Source of the DNA: Bacillota bacterium
GTDB lineage: Bacteria; Bacillota; Clostridia; Christensenellales; Aristaeellaceae
NCBI GenBank assembly: GCA_023411175.1
Contig: JAEYPB010000017.1
Coordinates: forward strand, 1 to 64,000
DNA: 64,000 nucleotides
Direction: 5' to 3'
The notes under the pieces were generated by a model. That model was not told the DNA's origin, did not search any database, and was given only the letters and a program-made list of their open reading frames with translations. Positions 36,756-45,156 of this stretch are shown here, one piece after another (the stretch's first letter is position 1; each line of letters opens with the position of its first letter). A program made the translations under genes and the position numbers.

Positions 36756-36786
36756 ATGCCGCTACCGGAAGCACCGGTGGCGGCAT
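36756..36786. terminator. Hairpin after the beta-helix gene
   Basis: A 13-base-pair stem with one T-G wobble (36756-36768 with 36774-36786) and loop AAGCA. It lacks a T run on the plus strand, so termination is uncertain. No gene is seen in 36787-36868. Confidence 0.45.
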
Positions 36787-36868
36787 AAATCGTTAATAGG
36801 CCTCCCAATCATTCAGGTTGCCGAAGCGCAGGTTCAACGGAGCGCCGCTTCGCGGTCATACCTCGGAT

Positions 36869-37561
36869 TTACAGGCTCCTCAGCGCGTCGACGAGTCCGG
36901 TCTTGCCCTTGGTCTTCTCGTCCTTCATCTTGATGAGCCGGGCCGGCACGCCGGCCACCACCTGATTCTCCCCGACGTCCGCGATAACCACGCTGCCAGC
37001 GGCCACCACCGCGCCGCGCCCGATGCGCACACCCTCCAGCACCACCGCGTTGGCGCCGATCACTACGTCGTCCTCCACCACCACGGGAGTGGCGCTGGCC
37101 GGTTCCACGACGCCGGCGAGCACCGTGCCCGCACCGATGTGGCACCTGGCGCCGACTTCCGCGCGGCCGCCGACCACCACGTTCATGTCGATCATGGTCT
37201 CCGCGCCGATCACCGCGCCGATGTTGAGGACGGCGCCCATCATGATGACCGCCCGGTCGCCGATGGTCACGCGGTCCCGAATCAGGGCGCCCGGCTCGAT
37301 GCGGGCGTTGATGTTCTTAAGGTCGAGGAGCGGCACCGCGCTGTTTCGGCGGTCGGCCTCAATCACCATGTCCTCGATCTTGTCCTTGTTTGCCTCCAGC
37401 GCCGTTGAAACGTCGGCCCACTCGCCAAAAACGATCCGGTCGCCCGCGCCGAATACGCGGCAGCCGGGCATGTCAAAGGGCTCGCCCTTCAGATATACTT
37501 TGACGGGCGTCTTTTTTGGCGCTTCATGGATGAAGCGGATGATTTCTTCCGCGGCGTTCAT
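36869..37561 (-). CDS. dapH: Tetrahydrodipicolinate N-acetyltransferase
   Basis: A 230-residue enzyme of the acetylase branch of lysine/meso-diaminopimelate synthesis. It transfers acetyl from acetyl-CoA to tetrahydrodipicolinate. An N-terminal domain ('MNAAEEIIRFIHEAPKKTPV', 'RVFGAGDRIVFGEW') is followed by left-handed beta-helix hexapeptide repeats (about 85-200), for example 'ARIEPGALIRDRVTIGDRAV' and 'VVIGANAVVLEGVRIGRGAV'. Length and N-terminus match DapH of Bacillota. Its ATG overlaps the dapB stop. Last gene of the dapA-dapB-dapH operon. Confidence 0.93.
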   Translation of the reverse strand: MNAAEEIIRFIHEAPKKTPVKVYLKGEPFDMPGCRVFGAGDRIVFGEWADVSTALEANKDKIEDMVIEADRRNSAVPLLDLKNINARIEPGALIRDRVTIGDRAVIMMGAVLNIGAVIGAETMIDMNVVVGGRAEVGARCHIGAGTVLAGVVEPASATPVVVEDDVVIGANAVVLEGVRIGRGAVVAAGSVVIADVGENQVVAGVPARLIKMKDEKTKGKTGLVDALRSL

Positions 37562-38283
37562 AATTGCACCTCCAGCACATCCTGCATCGTATAGAGCCCG
37601 GGGCCCTTCCCCGCGGCAAACCTGGCCGCGCGCACCGCGCCGTTGACAAAGATCTGGCGGCTGGTGGCGCTGTGGATCAGCTCTATGGTCTCATCCTCAC
37701 CGTAGAAGACCACCCGATGCTCCCCGGCGACTGTTCCGCCGCGCACGGCGTGAATGCCGATTTCGCGGCCGCGCGCGCCGGTCTGCCCCTCGCGCCCGTA
37801 GACGCGCGCGTACTCACGCGCGGGGTCGATGGCGTCCACCAGCAGCTTGGCCGTGCCGCTGGGCGCGTCGGTCTTCTTGTTGTGGTGGGTCTCGACGATT
37901 TCCACATCGAACGAATCCATCAGCATCGGCGCAACCAGCTTCAGCGCCTTTACGAGAACCGCGACGCCGGTGGAATAGTTTGAAGAGTGCACCACGGCGG
38001 TCTTTTCAGACGCCTCGCGGATCCTCTCCAGCTGCGCCGCATCGTATCCGGTGGTGCCCAGAACCAGCGGGCAGCCCCTGGAAACGCCGAAGGCCAGCAC
38101 CTTTTCAAGGTTTCCGGGGTAGGAAAAGTCCACCACCACGTCCGCCCGGCCCGGCACGTCCTCCGGCCTTTCGAAAAGCCCTACGTCCACCACGCCGAGA
38201 ATTTCAAAATCCCCCGCGCGGACCATCGTTTCCTCGATCAGGCGGCCCATGCGCCCGTGGCCGATCAGAATCGCCCGCGTCAT
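37558..38283 (-). CDS. dapB: 4-hydroxy-tetrahydrodipicolinate reductase
   Basis: A 241-residue NAD(P)H-dependent reductase forming tetrahydrodipicolinate. Cofactor binding is at the N-terminus ('ILIGHGRMGRLIEETM'), 'VDFSYPGNLEKVL' follows, and the catalytic segment 'VEIVETHHNKKTDAPSGTAK' has the typical E-x-HH-x3-K-x-DAPSGT pattern (about 124-143). It overlaps dapA upstream and dapH downstream by 4 bases each, so the three are translationally coupled. Confidence 0.96.
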   Translation of the reverse strand: MTRAILIGHGRMGRLIEETMVRAGDFEILGVVDVGLFERPEDVPGRADVVVDFSYPGNLEKVLAFGVSRGCPLVLGTTGYDAAQLERIREASEKTAVVHSSNYSTGVAVLVKALKLVAPMLMDSFDVEIVETHHNKKTDAPSGTAKLLVDAIDPAREYARVYGREGQTGARGREIGIHAVRGGTVAGEHRVVFYGEDETIELIHSATSRQIFVNGAVRAARFAAGKGPGLYTMQDVLEVQL

Positions 38284-39152
38284 GCGTCAAGCACCTGCAT
38301 GGCCTTGACGAGCTTCTCCCGGTTTGCCGGGTCCATCTCCGTCAGCGGCAGGCGATAACCGCCTACGCCCATGCCGCGAATGTTCATCGCTTCCTTGATG
38401 GGAATCGGGTTGACTTCGACAAAGAGCGCGTTGATGAGTTCAAGATACTTAAGCTGCAGCGCCGCCGCCTTTTTGTAGTCGCCCTTGAGGCAGGCGTGGG
38501 CGATGTCCCGGCATTCGGCGGGGCACAGGTTCGCGAAAACGCTGATGACGCCCGCGCCGCCCAGGCTCATCACCGGAACGATCATGTCGTCGTTGCCGGA
38601 GAGCAGCTGGAAATCGTCCGAAACGTAGCGCGCGACCTTGGCGACATAGGAAATATCCCCGCTGGCCTCCTTGAGCGCCACGATGTTCTTGTGTTTCGCG
38701 AGCGCGGCCACCGTTTCCGGCGCCAGCGAGCAGCCGGTGCGGCCCGGCACGTTGTAGAGGATGATCGGCACGTTTACCTGATCCGCCACCGCGGCGAAGT
38801 GCCGGTACATGCCCCGGGCGTTGGCTTTGTTGTAATAAGGAGTGATCAGAAGCAGGCCGTCCACGCCCAAATCGGCATAGGCGCGGCTCTTCATCAGCGC
38901 GGTGTCGGTGCAGTTGGAGCCAGCGCCCGCGATGACGGGGATTCTTCCGCCGACCGCGTCCATCACGCACTTGACGACGGCCTCGTCCTCCTCGTGCGTC
39001 ATGGTGCTGGATTCGCCGGTGGTCCCCAGCGCGACGATGCCGTCTGTGCCGCTCTGAACGTGCCAGAGGCATAGCTCCTTCAGCTTCTCGAAGTTGACCG
39101 ACCCGTCCTCATGGAAGGGGGTCACGATTGCGACGTAGCTTCCCTGAATCAT
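38280..39152 (-). CDS. dapA: 4-hydroxy-tetrahydrodipicolinate synthase
   Basis: A 290-residue (beta/alpha)8 aldolase condensing pyruvate with aspartate semialdehyde. 'GTTGESSTMTHEE' (about 43-55), 'YNVPGRTGCSLAPE' with the catalytic Tyr (about 132-145), and 'NIVALKEASGDIS' with the Schiff-base lysine (about 156-168) are present. Three-gene operon leader, with a GAAAGGAGTGAAGG site before ATG 39152. The promoter contains a palindrome in its spacer. The leader is short (about 25 bases), so a lysine riboswitch is not possible here. Confidence 0.96.
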   Translation of the reverse strand: MIQGSYVAIVTPFHEDGSVNFEKLKELCLWHVQSGTDGIVALGTTGESSTMTHEEDEAVVKCVMDAVGGRIPVIAGAGSNCTDTALMKSRAYADLGVDGLLLITPYYNKANARGMYRHFAAVADQVNVPIILYNVPGRTGCSLAPETVAALAKHKNIVALKEASGDISYVAKVARYVSDDFQLLSGNDDMIVPVMSLGGAGVISVFANLCPAECRDIAHACLKGDYKKAAALQLKYLELINALFVEVNPIPIKEAMNIRGMGVGGYRLPLTEMDPANREKLVKAMQVLDA

Positions 39153-39183
39153 CTGCCTTCACTCCTTTCAATAATTTTCGCCC

Positions 39184-39212
39184 ATCATAGCAGATTTGGC
39201 AGCCAAAATCAA
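39184..39212 (-). promoter_or_regulatory. Sigma-A-like promoter of dapA-dapB-dapH
   Basis: On the minus strand, TTGATT (39212-39207), a 17-base spacer and TATGAT (39189-39184). Confidence 0.72.
39195..39207. promoter_or_regulatory. Palindrome inside the dapA promoter spacer
   Basis: TTTGGCAGCCAAA, two perfect 6-base arms around one base, lies between the -35 and -10 of the dapA promoter. A repressor bound here would block polymerase. The binder is unknown. Confidence 0.5.
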
Positions 39213-39232
39213 CCAACGCACCAATTCTTCAC

Positions 39233-39261
39233 TTTTTCGCGCCATCAAGTCGTGGTATCAT
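39233..39261 (+). promoter_or_regulatory. Possible promoter of the deacetylase gene
   Basis: TATCAT (39256-39261) with only a weak TTTTTC 17 bases upstream. The in-frame ATG at 39260 is inside this -10, which argues against it being the start codon. Confidence 0.38.
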
Positions 39262-39289
39262 GGAGAACATAACGAGGGAGTTGATGAAT

Positions 39290-40393
39290 GTGATCGATCA
39301 CCTTACCCGCGATCGGCGCGCGCTGCACCAGATCCCCGAACTTCAGTTTGATCTGCCGAAGACTCAGGCATACCTTCTGGACGCGCTGAAAGAAACCGGC
39401 GCGGAGATCGAAGTGCTGCAGCCCACCGGCATCCTTGCCTTCTTCGACGGCGGCAAAAAAGAAACCGCCGCGTTTCGAAGCGACATGGACGCGCTGCCGA
39501 TTCAGGAGATCAAAACCGGCGGCTACGCCTCCACGCACCCCGGCCGGATGCACGCCTGCGGCCACGACGGCCACATGGCGATGCTGCTTCAGTTGGCCCG
39601 CTATGCCAGGGAACACATCGCGGAGCTTCCCCGGAACCTGCTGCTCATCTTCCAGCCCGCGGAGGAGGGCGGCGGCGGAGCGCGAAGCATCGCATCGTGC
39701 GGCGCTTTCGAGCGGCGAAATGTGACGTACATCTTCGGCCTGCACGTCGCGCCGGAGCTGCCCGTCGGCACCCTCGCGTCCCGTCCGGGGGCATTCTTCT
39801 CAAAATCCAGCGAAGTCTACGTCACTTTCCGAGGAAAGAGCGCCCATGCTGCCAATTCGGAGGAAGGTCTCGACGCGCTGTCCGCCGGGGCGGATTTCCT
39901 CCTGCGCGCCCAGGCGATGGAAAAGGCCTTTCCGGCGGAGGTCTTCCGCCTTTTAAAGTTCGGCAAATTCACCGCGGGCACCGCGGCCAACATCATCGCC
40001 GAGGAGGCACGCCTGACCGGCACGCTGCGCGCCTTTGACAATAACGTATTCGCCGATCTTCAAAAGGGCCTCGCGGACACCGCCCTCGGCGTTGAAGCCA
40101 AGTGGGGCGTTCAGGTAGACCTCGACTACTCGCCAAGCTACCCGCCCCTTCTGAACGACCCCGCGCTTTACGCACGCGCGGTTCCGCTCATCAAGGGCTT
40201 CGATTACCGCGAGCTCCCGAAACCCACCATGCTCAGCGAGGATTTTTCCTATTACCTCGAAAAGGCGCCCGGCGTGTTCTTCAAGCTGGGCATCGGCACC
40301 GGCATCCCGCTGCATACCCCCGAGTTCGACTTTGACGAATCCGCCCTCGTTTACGGCGTGGAGGCGATGGTCGCTCTGGCGAACCTGAAATAA
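39290..40393 (+). CDS. dapL: N-acetyl-diaminopimelate deacetylase (M20 family)
   Basis: A 367-residue metallo-amidohydrolase. The start is GTG 39290 (GAGGGAG 9 bases upstream) or ATG 39284 (only 3 bases away). It has the M20D pattern: 'RALHQIPELQFDLPKTQAYL', 'AFRSDMDALPI', metal ligands in 'MHACGHDGHMAMLL', 'QPAEEGGGGA' and 'LSEDFSYYLEKAPG'. General M20D enzymes hydrolyse N-acyl amino acids. Location next to dapA-dapB-dapH and similarity of the start to B. subtilis DapL (YkuR) make N-acetyl-LL-diaminopimelate the likely substrate. The aminotransferase (dapX/patA type) and the epimerase dapF are not in the window. Confidence 0.82.
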   Translation: MIDHLTRDRRALHQIPELQFDLPKTQAYLLDALKETGAEIEVLQPTGILAFFDGGKKETAAFRSDMDALPIQEIKTGGYASTHPGRMHACGHDGHMAMLLQLARYAREHIAELPRNLLLIFQPAEEGGGGARSIASCGAFERRNVTYIFGLHVAPELPVGTLASRPGAFFSKSSEVYVTFRGKSAHAANSEEGLDALSAGADFLLRAQAMEKAFPAEVFRLLKFGKFTAGTAANIIAEEARLTGTLRAFDNNVFADLQKGLADTALGVEAKWGVQVDLDYSPSYPPLLNDPALYARAVPLIKGFDYRELPKPTMLSEDFSYYLEKAPGVFFKLGIGTGIPLHTPEFDFDESALVYGVEAMVALANLK

Positions 40394-40420
40394 GCCCGGC
40401 GCGGGAGGCTTTTGTTTTTG
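40393..40420 (+). terminator. Possible weak terminator after the deacetylase gene
   Basis: A short GC-rich stem (AGC CCG ... CGG ... GCT, with a bulge) is followed by TTTTGTTTTTG. It starts at the stop codon; stem strength is modest. Confidence 0.35.
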
Positions 40421-40462
40421 TACCGACCTCACTTCATCTTAGTATCATAGTAAAACGTTAAC

Positions 40463-40491
40463 TTGACATCATGGCGCGCCCGTGCTACGCT
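40463..40491 (+). promoter_or_regulatory. Sigma-A-like promoter of the histidine operon
   Basis: TTGACA (40463-40468), a 17-base spacer and TACGCT (40486-40491). The leader would be only about 16 bases. A weaker alternative lies upstream (TTGTAC at 40418, 19-base spacer, TATCAT at 40443). Neither leaves room for a T-box or a his leader peptide with attenuator. Confidence 0.62.
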
Positions 40492-40513
40492 TTGCGGCAA
40501 GGAGCTGATGCCG

Positions 40514-41623
40514 ATGAACCCGTTCGAGGACATTTTGAGGCCGGAGGAGCGCGTAACGCTGACGCTTCGCCGCATGTACGAGCGCCACGGCTACCAGAAA
40601 TACCTGATGGGGCGGTTCGAGGAATACGAGCTGTACCTCGAAAACAAGAATTTTCTGGGCGCGAAGTCAATCATCACGTTCAACGACGCGGACGGGCGGC
40701 TTCTGGCGCTCAAGCCGGACGTGACCCTCTCCATCGCCAAGAACACCCATGCCACCCGCGCCTCCAGCGAAAAATTCTACTACCTTGAAAACGTATACCG
40801 GCAGGACAGGCACAGCCGCGCGTACCGGGAGATCAGCCAACTGGGGCTCGAGTACATCGGCGCGCTGACAGACTACGCCGCCGGGGAGGTCCTGACGCTG
40901 GCCATGCGCACGCTCAAGGAGATTTCCCCCTCCGCGAAACTGCAGTTGTCCCACGCGGGCTTTGTGCAGTCGCTCCTCGACAGCCTGACGGTGGACGAAT
41001 CCGCCCGCCGTACGCTGACCGATCTGATCCGCAAAAAAAATCTGGACGACCTGAGCGCCCGGGCGGCGTACCTCGGCGTGGCGCCGGCGGCGGTGCCGCT
41101 GCTCGCCGCGGCCTGCCAGCTTTCCGGCCCGCTCGAGGAAACCCTCGACCGCGCCCGCACGGTGGCCATTACGCCGGGCATGACCGAAGCGCTTCAGAAG
41201 CTGGAGCGCATGCGCGAAGCGCTGAACGCCGCGGGCTGCCTGGACGGCGTGTCGCTGGACTTCTCTCTGATGAACGACCTCGACTACTACTCCGACCTCG
41301 TCTTCCGCGGCTATGTGGAGGGATTGCCCCGGGCGGTGCTGGCGGGTGGCTGCTATTCGAGCCTTCTCAAAAAGTTCGGCCGGGATCTCGAGGCCGTGGG
41401 CTTCGCGGTGTATTTAAACGAGCTGACCTTTCTATACGATGGCGCGAAGGCCCGCGACGTGGACGTGCTGCTCCTCTATGGTGAGGGAGACGACCCCGCC
41501 GAAGTGGTGCGAAAGGTGGATGAACTGATCGGCCGGGGAATCAGCGTGCGCGCCGAGCGCGCGGCCCCCCAAGGGCTTCGCTTCGGCCGCCTGATGACGA
41601 TGGAGGAGGCTGTATCATGCTGA
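40514..41623 (+). CDS. hisZ: ATP phosphoribosyltransferase regulatory subunit
   Basis: A 369-residue paralogue of histidyl-tRNA synthetase catalytic domains that lacks aminoacylation and instead completes short-form HisG. Visible are 'PEERVTLTLRRMYERHGYQK', 'FNDADGRLLALKPDVTLSIAKN' and 'YYLENVYRQDRHSRAYREISQ' (class II synthetase motif 2-like). ATG 40514 is 9 bases after AAGGAG; ATG 40508 is too close. The anticodon-binding domain seen in true HisRS is absent. First gene of a nine-gene overlapping operon; the stop overlaps hisG by 7 bases. Confidence 0.93.
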   Translation: MNPFEDILRPEERVTLTLRRMYERHGYQKYLMGRFEEYELYLENKNFLGAKSIITFNDADGRLLALKPDVTLSIAKNTHATRASSEKFYYLENVYRQDRHSRAYREISQLGLEYIGALTDYAAGEVLTLAMRTLKEISPSAKLQLSHAGFVQSLLDSLTVDESARRTLTDLIRKKNLDDLSARAAYLGVAPAAVPLLAAACQLSGPLEETLDRARTVAITPGMTEALQKLERMREALNAAGCLDGVSLDFSLMNDLDYYSDLVFRGYVEGLPRAVLAGGCYSSLLKKFGRDLEAVGFAVYLNELTFLYDGAKARDVDVLLLYGEGDDPAEVVRKVDELIGRGISVRAERAAPQGLRFGRLMTMEEAVSC

Positions 41624-42237
41624 ACATCGCGCTGCCCAAGGGGCGACTGGGCGATCAGGTGTACCGGCTCTTCTCCGGCATCGGCTACGAATGCCCGGCC
41701 CTCCTGGACGACAACCGCAAGCTGGTGTTTGAAAACCCGGAGCGGCGGGTCAGGTACCTCCTGGTCAAGCCCAGCGACGTGCCCATCTACGTGGAGCACG
41801 GCGCGGCGGACGTGGGCGTCGCCGGGCGGGACGTACTGCTCGAGGCCCAGCCGGACGTGTACGACCTGATGGATCTCAAAATCGGCAAGTGCCGCCTGTG
41901 CGTCGCCGCGCGGAACGGCTACATCGAAAACCGGGACAGGGCGCTGCGCGTCGCCACCAAGTACCCGCGCGTCGCCCGGGATCACTACGCGTCGGTCAAT
42001 CGGGACATCGAGATCATCAAGCTCAACGGCTCCATCGAGCTTGCCCCCATCCTGGGCCTCTCGGACGTGATTTTGGACGTGGTCGAATCCGGAAAGACGC
42101 TGGTCGAAAACGACCTTTCCATCCTTGAAACGGTGCATTCGGTGAGCGCGCGGCTGATCGCCAACCGCTCCAGCTACATGTTCAAGGAGGACATGATCCG
42201 CGAAATGCTTGAAAAGCTCCGGGAGGTGGCCAAATGA
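41617..42237 (+). CDS. hisG: ATP phosphoribosyltransferase, short form
   Basis: A 206-residue HisG, the first committed step of histidine synthesis (ATP plus PRPP to phosphoribosyl-ATP). 'LNIALPKGRLGDQVYRLFSG' opens the protein, with 'LLVKPSDVPIYVEHGAADVG' and 'ELAPILGLSDVILDVVESGKTL' for PRPP binding. The C-terminal ACT-like regulatory domain of long HisG is missing, which fits the need for HisZ encoded just before it. The last 7 bases of hisZ overlap its start. Confidence 0.97.
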   Translation: MLNIALPKGRLGDQVYRLFSGIGYECPALLDDNRKLVFENPERRVRYLLVKPSDVPIYVEHGAADVGVAGRDVLLEAQPDVYDLMDLKIGKCRLCVAARNGYIENRDRALRVATKYPRVARDHYASVNRDIEIIKLNGSIELAPILGLSDVILDVVESGKTLVENDLSILETVHSVSARLIANRSSYMFKEDMIREMLEKLREVAK

Positions 42238-43517
42238 TTGAAATCATCCGCGCGTCCGGCGTCCGGCCGGAATCGCTGCGCACCCGCCAGCAGGCGCTGA
42301 GTGAAAGCGCCGACCGCGCCGCCCGGGAGATCATTGAGCGCGTAAGCGCGGAGGGCGACCGGGCCGTCCTCGAGCTCACCGAGCGCTTCGACGGCGCGAA
42401 GCTCTCCACCCTCGCCGTGACGGAGGGCGAGTTTCTGGAAGCCGAAGAGAAAACCGACCCGGCGCTTAAGGAGTTCCTCGCCCGCGCGGCGGAAAACATC
42501 CGCGCGTTTCACAGTCACCAGGCGCGCACCGGTTTTATGGTGTCTGACCGGCCGGGCACGGTGCTGGGACAGATCATCCGCCCCCTCGAGCGGGTGGGGA
42601 TGTACGTGCCGGGGGGCACGGCCAGCTATCCGTCTAGCGTATTGATGAACGCCATCCCGCCGGAAATCGCCGGCGTTCGGGAGCGCGTGATCGTCACGCC
42701 TCCGGGCAGGGACGGGAAAATCGCACCCGCCATCCTGACCGCCGCGCGGATTGCGGGCGTCGGGCGCGTGTTCAAGTGCGGCGGTGCGCAGGCGGTGGCG
42801 GCGCTGGCCTACGGCACCGAATCGATTCCGAAGGTGGACAAGATCGTCGGCCCCGGCAACGCCTACGTGGCCGCCGCCAAGCGGCGGGTGTACGGCCTTG
42901 TGGACATCGACATGATCGCCGGGCCCAGCGAGGTGCTGGTGATCGCCGACGACCCGAGGGACGCGCGTGCCATCGCCTGCGACATGCTGGCGCAGGCGGA
43001 GCACGACCCGCTCGCCGCCGCGATCCTGTTAACGCCCAGCGAAGGGCTGGCGCTCCTAGTGCAAAGCCTGATCGAAGAGGAGCTCGCCCGGATGCCCCGG
43101 GCGGAGATCGCCCGAAAATCGATCGACATGAACGGTCGGATCGTGCTGGTTCATGACCTTTCCGAAGCGGTGGCACTCTCCAACCTGATCGCACCGGAAC
43201 ACCTGGAGCTTTGCGTGGACGAACCGTTCCATCTGCTCGGCGAGGTTCGGAACGCGGGCAGCGTGTTCCTCGGCCGAAACGCGCCGGAAGCGCTGGGCGA
43301 TTACTGGGCGGGCCCCAACCACACGCTGCCCACCGGCGGCGCGGCCCGCTTCTCATCGCCGCTGTCGGTGGATGACTTTCTCAAAAAGACCCAGTACATC
43401 AGCTACGACCGCACCGCGCTCAGGGACGCGAAGGATTCCATCGTCCGGCTGGCCGAGGCCGAGGGGCTCTATGCCCACGCCCGCTCGGTCGAAGTCCGGT
43501 TTCAGGAGGAAGAATGA
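42234..43517 (+). CDS. hisD: Histidinol dehydrogenase
   Basis: A 427-residue zinc enzyme that oxidises L-histidinol to histidine in two NAD-linked steps. Typical blocks are 'ERVGMYVPGGTASYPSSVLM', 'KIVGPGNAYVAAAKR', 'DMIAGPSEVLVIADD', 'AEHDPLAAAILLT' (zinc ligand His) and 'AGSVFLGRNAPEALGDYWAG' followed by 'NHTLPTGG' with a conserved His. Overlaps hisG and hisC by 4 bases each. Confidence 0.97.
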   Translation: MIEIIRASGVRPESLRTRQQALSESADRAAREIIERVSAEGDRAVLELTERFDGAKLSTLAVTEGEFLEAEEKTDPALKEFLARAAENIRAFHSHQARTGFMVSDRPGTVLGQIIRPLERVGMYVPGGTASYPSSVLMNAIPPEIAGVRERVIVTPPGRDGKIAPAILTAARIAGVGRVFKCGGAQAVAALAYGTESIPKVDKIVGPGNAYVAAAKRRVYGLVDIDMIAGPSEVLVIADDPRDARAIACDMLAQAEHDPLAAAILLTPSEGLALLVQSLIEEELARMPRAEIARKSIDMNGRIVLVHDLSEAVALSNLIAPEHLELCVDEPFHLLGEVRNAGSVFLGRNAPEALGDYWAGPNHTLPTGGAARFSSPLSVDDFLKKTQYISYDRTALRDAKDSIVRLAEAEGLYAHARSVEVRFQEEE

Positions 43518-44569
43518 GCCGCTTTTTAAGTCCCCGGCATCAGGCGCTCACCGCCTACACGCCGGGCGAGCAGCCACGGGTGAAGCTCATCAAGCTCAAC
43601 ACCAACGAAAGCCCCTATCCCCCGTCGCCGGAGGCAATCCGCGCGCTGTCGCCTGAGGCGATCGAGGCCTTCCGGCTCTACAGCGACATCCCCACCCGGG
43701 ATCTGTGCGCCGCCACAGGCGAATTCTACGGCGTGGACCCCTCCTGGATTCTCTACGGCAACGGCTCCGACGAGATCCTCGCCTTCGCGTTTCAGGCGTT
43801 TGGCGAAAGGTGCGTCTCGTTTCCGGACATCACCTACGGGTTCTATCCGGTGTGGGCCGAGCTTTTCGGTCTGCCCGCGAGGATCATCCCCGTAGCGGAG
43901 GATTTTTCCATCGACCCGGACGCGTACCGGGGCGGCGGGCTGATCGTCCTCGCCAACCCCAACGCGCCCACCGGGATCGCGCTGCCGCTCGACAGGGTCG
44001 AAGGGCTGATCCGCGCAAACCCGGACGCGGTGGTCCTCGTCGACGAGGCGTACGTGGACTTCGGCGGCGAGTCCGCGGTGCCGCTGGTTTCGCGCTATGA
44101 CAACCTCGTCGTGGTTTCGACTTTTTCAAAATCCCGCTCCCTCGCCGGGGCGCGCCTCGGCTTCGCGGTGGCGCAGCCCCACCTGATCGAGGACCTCGAC
44201 CGCATCAAGTGCTCCTTCAACCCCTACAACGTGGGAACCCCGGCGCAGCTGATGGGCGCGGCGTCGATGCGGGACAGGGCATACTTCGACAAAACCCGCC
44301 ACGCCATCATGGCGACCCGGGAATGGACGCGGGCGGCGCTCGCTGAAATGGGCTTTTGCGTGCTCCCGTCTTCGGCCAACTTCCTGTTCGCCCGACCGCC
44401 GAAGGTTTCCGGCGAGGCGATGCAGGCGGCGCTCCGGGCGCGGAACATCCTCGTCCGCCGCTTCGACCTCCCCCGGATCCGGGACTACCTGCGCATCTCG
44501 ATCGGCACGCCGGAAGACATGCGCGCGCTCACCGACGCCGCCAAGGCCATACTGGAGGAATCGACATGA
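43514..44569 (+). CDS. hisC: Histidinol-phosphate aminotransferase
   Basis: A 351-residue PLP enzyme of fold type I transferring the amino group from glutamate to imidazole acetol phosphate. 'KLNTNESPYPPSPEAIRAL' is the N-terminal signature, 'GNGSDEILAFAFQAF' binds PLP phosphate, 'NPNAPTGIALP' and 'VVLVDEAYVDFGG' follow, and the PLP lysine is in 'VSTFSKSRSLAGARLGFAV'. Coupled to hisD upstream and hisB downstream by ATGA overlaps. Confidence 0.95.
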   Translation: MSRFLSPRHQALTAYTPGEQPRVKLIKLNTNESPYPPSPEAIRALSPEAIEAFRLYSDIPTRDLCAATGEFYGVDPSWILYGNGSDEILAFAFQAFGERCVSFPDITYGFYPVWAELFGLPARIIPVAEDFSIDPDAYRGGGLIVLANPNAPTGIALPLDRVEGLIRANPDAVVLVDEAYVDFGGESAVPLVSRYDNLVVVSTFSKSRSLAGARLGFAVAQPHLIEDLDRIKCSFNPYNVGTPAQLMGAASMRDRAYFDKTRHAIMATREWTRAALAEMGFCVLPSSANFLFARPPKVSGEAMQAALRARNILVRRFDLPRIRDYLRISIGTPEDMRALTDAAKAILEEST

Positions 44570-45156
44570 GAGAAGCCACCATTACACGAAAGACCGCCGA
44601 GACGGACATTCAGCTCAAATTGAAACTCGACGGCTTCGGCGCGTCCGAGATCGACACCGGCTGCGGGTTTCTCGACCACATGTTGACGCTGCTTTCCTTC
44701 CACGGCCGGTTTGACCTGTTCGTTCGCTGCGCGGGCGACACGCGGGTGGACGACCACCACACGGTGGAGGACGTCGGCATTGCGCTGGGGCGGGCGTTTT
44801 CGGATGCCCTCGGCGACCGGGCGGGCATCGCCCGCTACGGAAGCTTCCTCCTGCCGATGGACGAGGCGCTGGTTCTGTGCGCCCTCGACATCAGCGGGCG
44901 CGCGCACCTGGAATACGGCCTGACGCTGCCCAGCGAGAAGATCGGCACATTCGATACCGAACTGGGGCGGGAGTTCTTCCTCGCGGTCTCGCGAGAACTG
45001 AAGCTGACGCTGCACCTACGTCAGTTTTCCGGGCTCAACAGCCACCACATTCTGGAGGCGGCGTTCAAGGGCTTCGGCCGGGCCATGCGCGAGGCCGTAG
45101 CCATCGATCCGGACGCTCGCGGCGGCGCGGCGTCGACGAAAGGCGTACTGGTATGA
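44566..45156 (+). CDS. hisB: Imidazoleglycerol-phosphate dehydratase
   Basis: A 196-residue monofunctional dehydratase. 'GFGASEIDTGCGFLDHMLTL' and 'DTRVDDHHTVEDVGIALG' carry the first metal histidines, and 'LRQFSGLNSHHILEAAFKGF' the second set. The phosphatase half found in enteric HisB is absent. The start overlaps the hisC stop (ATGA). No histidinol-phosphatase gene is in the operon, so that step must be encoded elsewhere. Confidence 0.96.
   Translation: MREATITRKTAETDIQLKLKLDGFGASEIDTGCGFLDHMLTLLSFHGRFDLFVRCAGDTRVDDHHTVEDVGIALGRAFSDALGDRAGIARYGSFLLPMDEALVLCALDISGRAHLEYGLTLPSEKIGTFDTELGREFFLAVSRELKLTLHLRQFSGLNSHHILEAAFKGFGRAMREAVAIDPDARGGAASTKGVLV

Noticed and set aside
39153..39183. Lysine riboswitch before dapA
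   Set aside because: The predicted leader is about 25 bases, far too short.
40492..40513. T-box or histidine leader-peptide attenuator before hisZ
   Set aside because: Only about 16 bases of leader follow the main promoter, and no His-codon run is present even from the upstream alternative.
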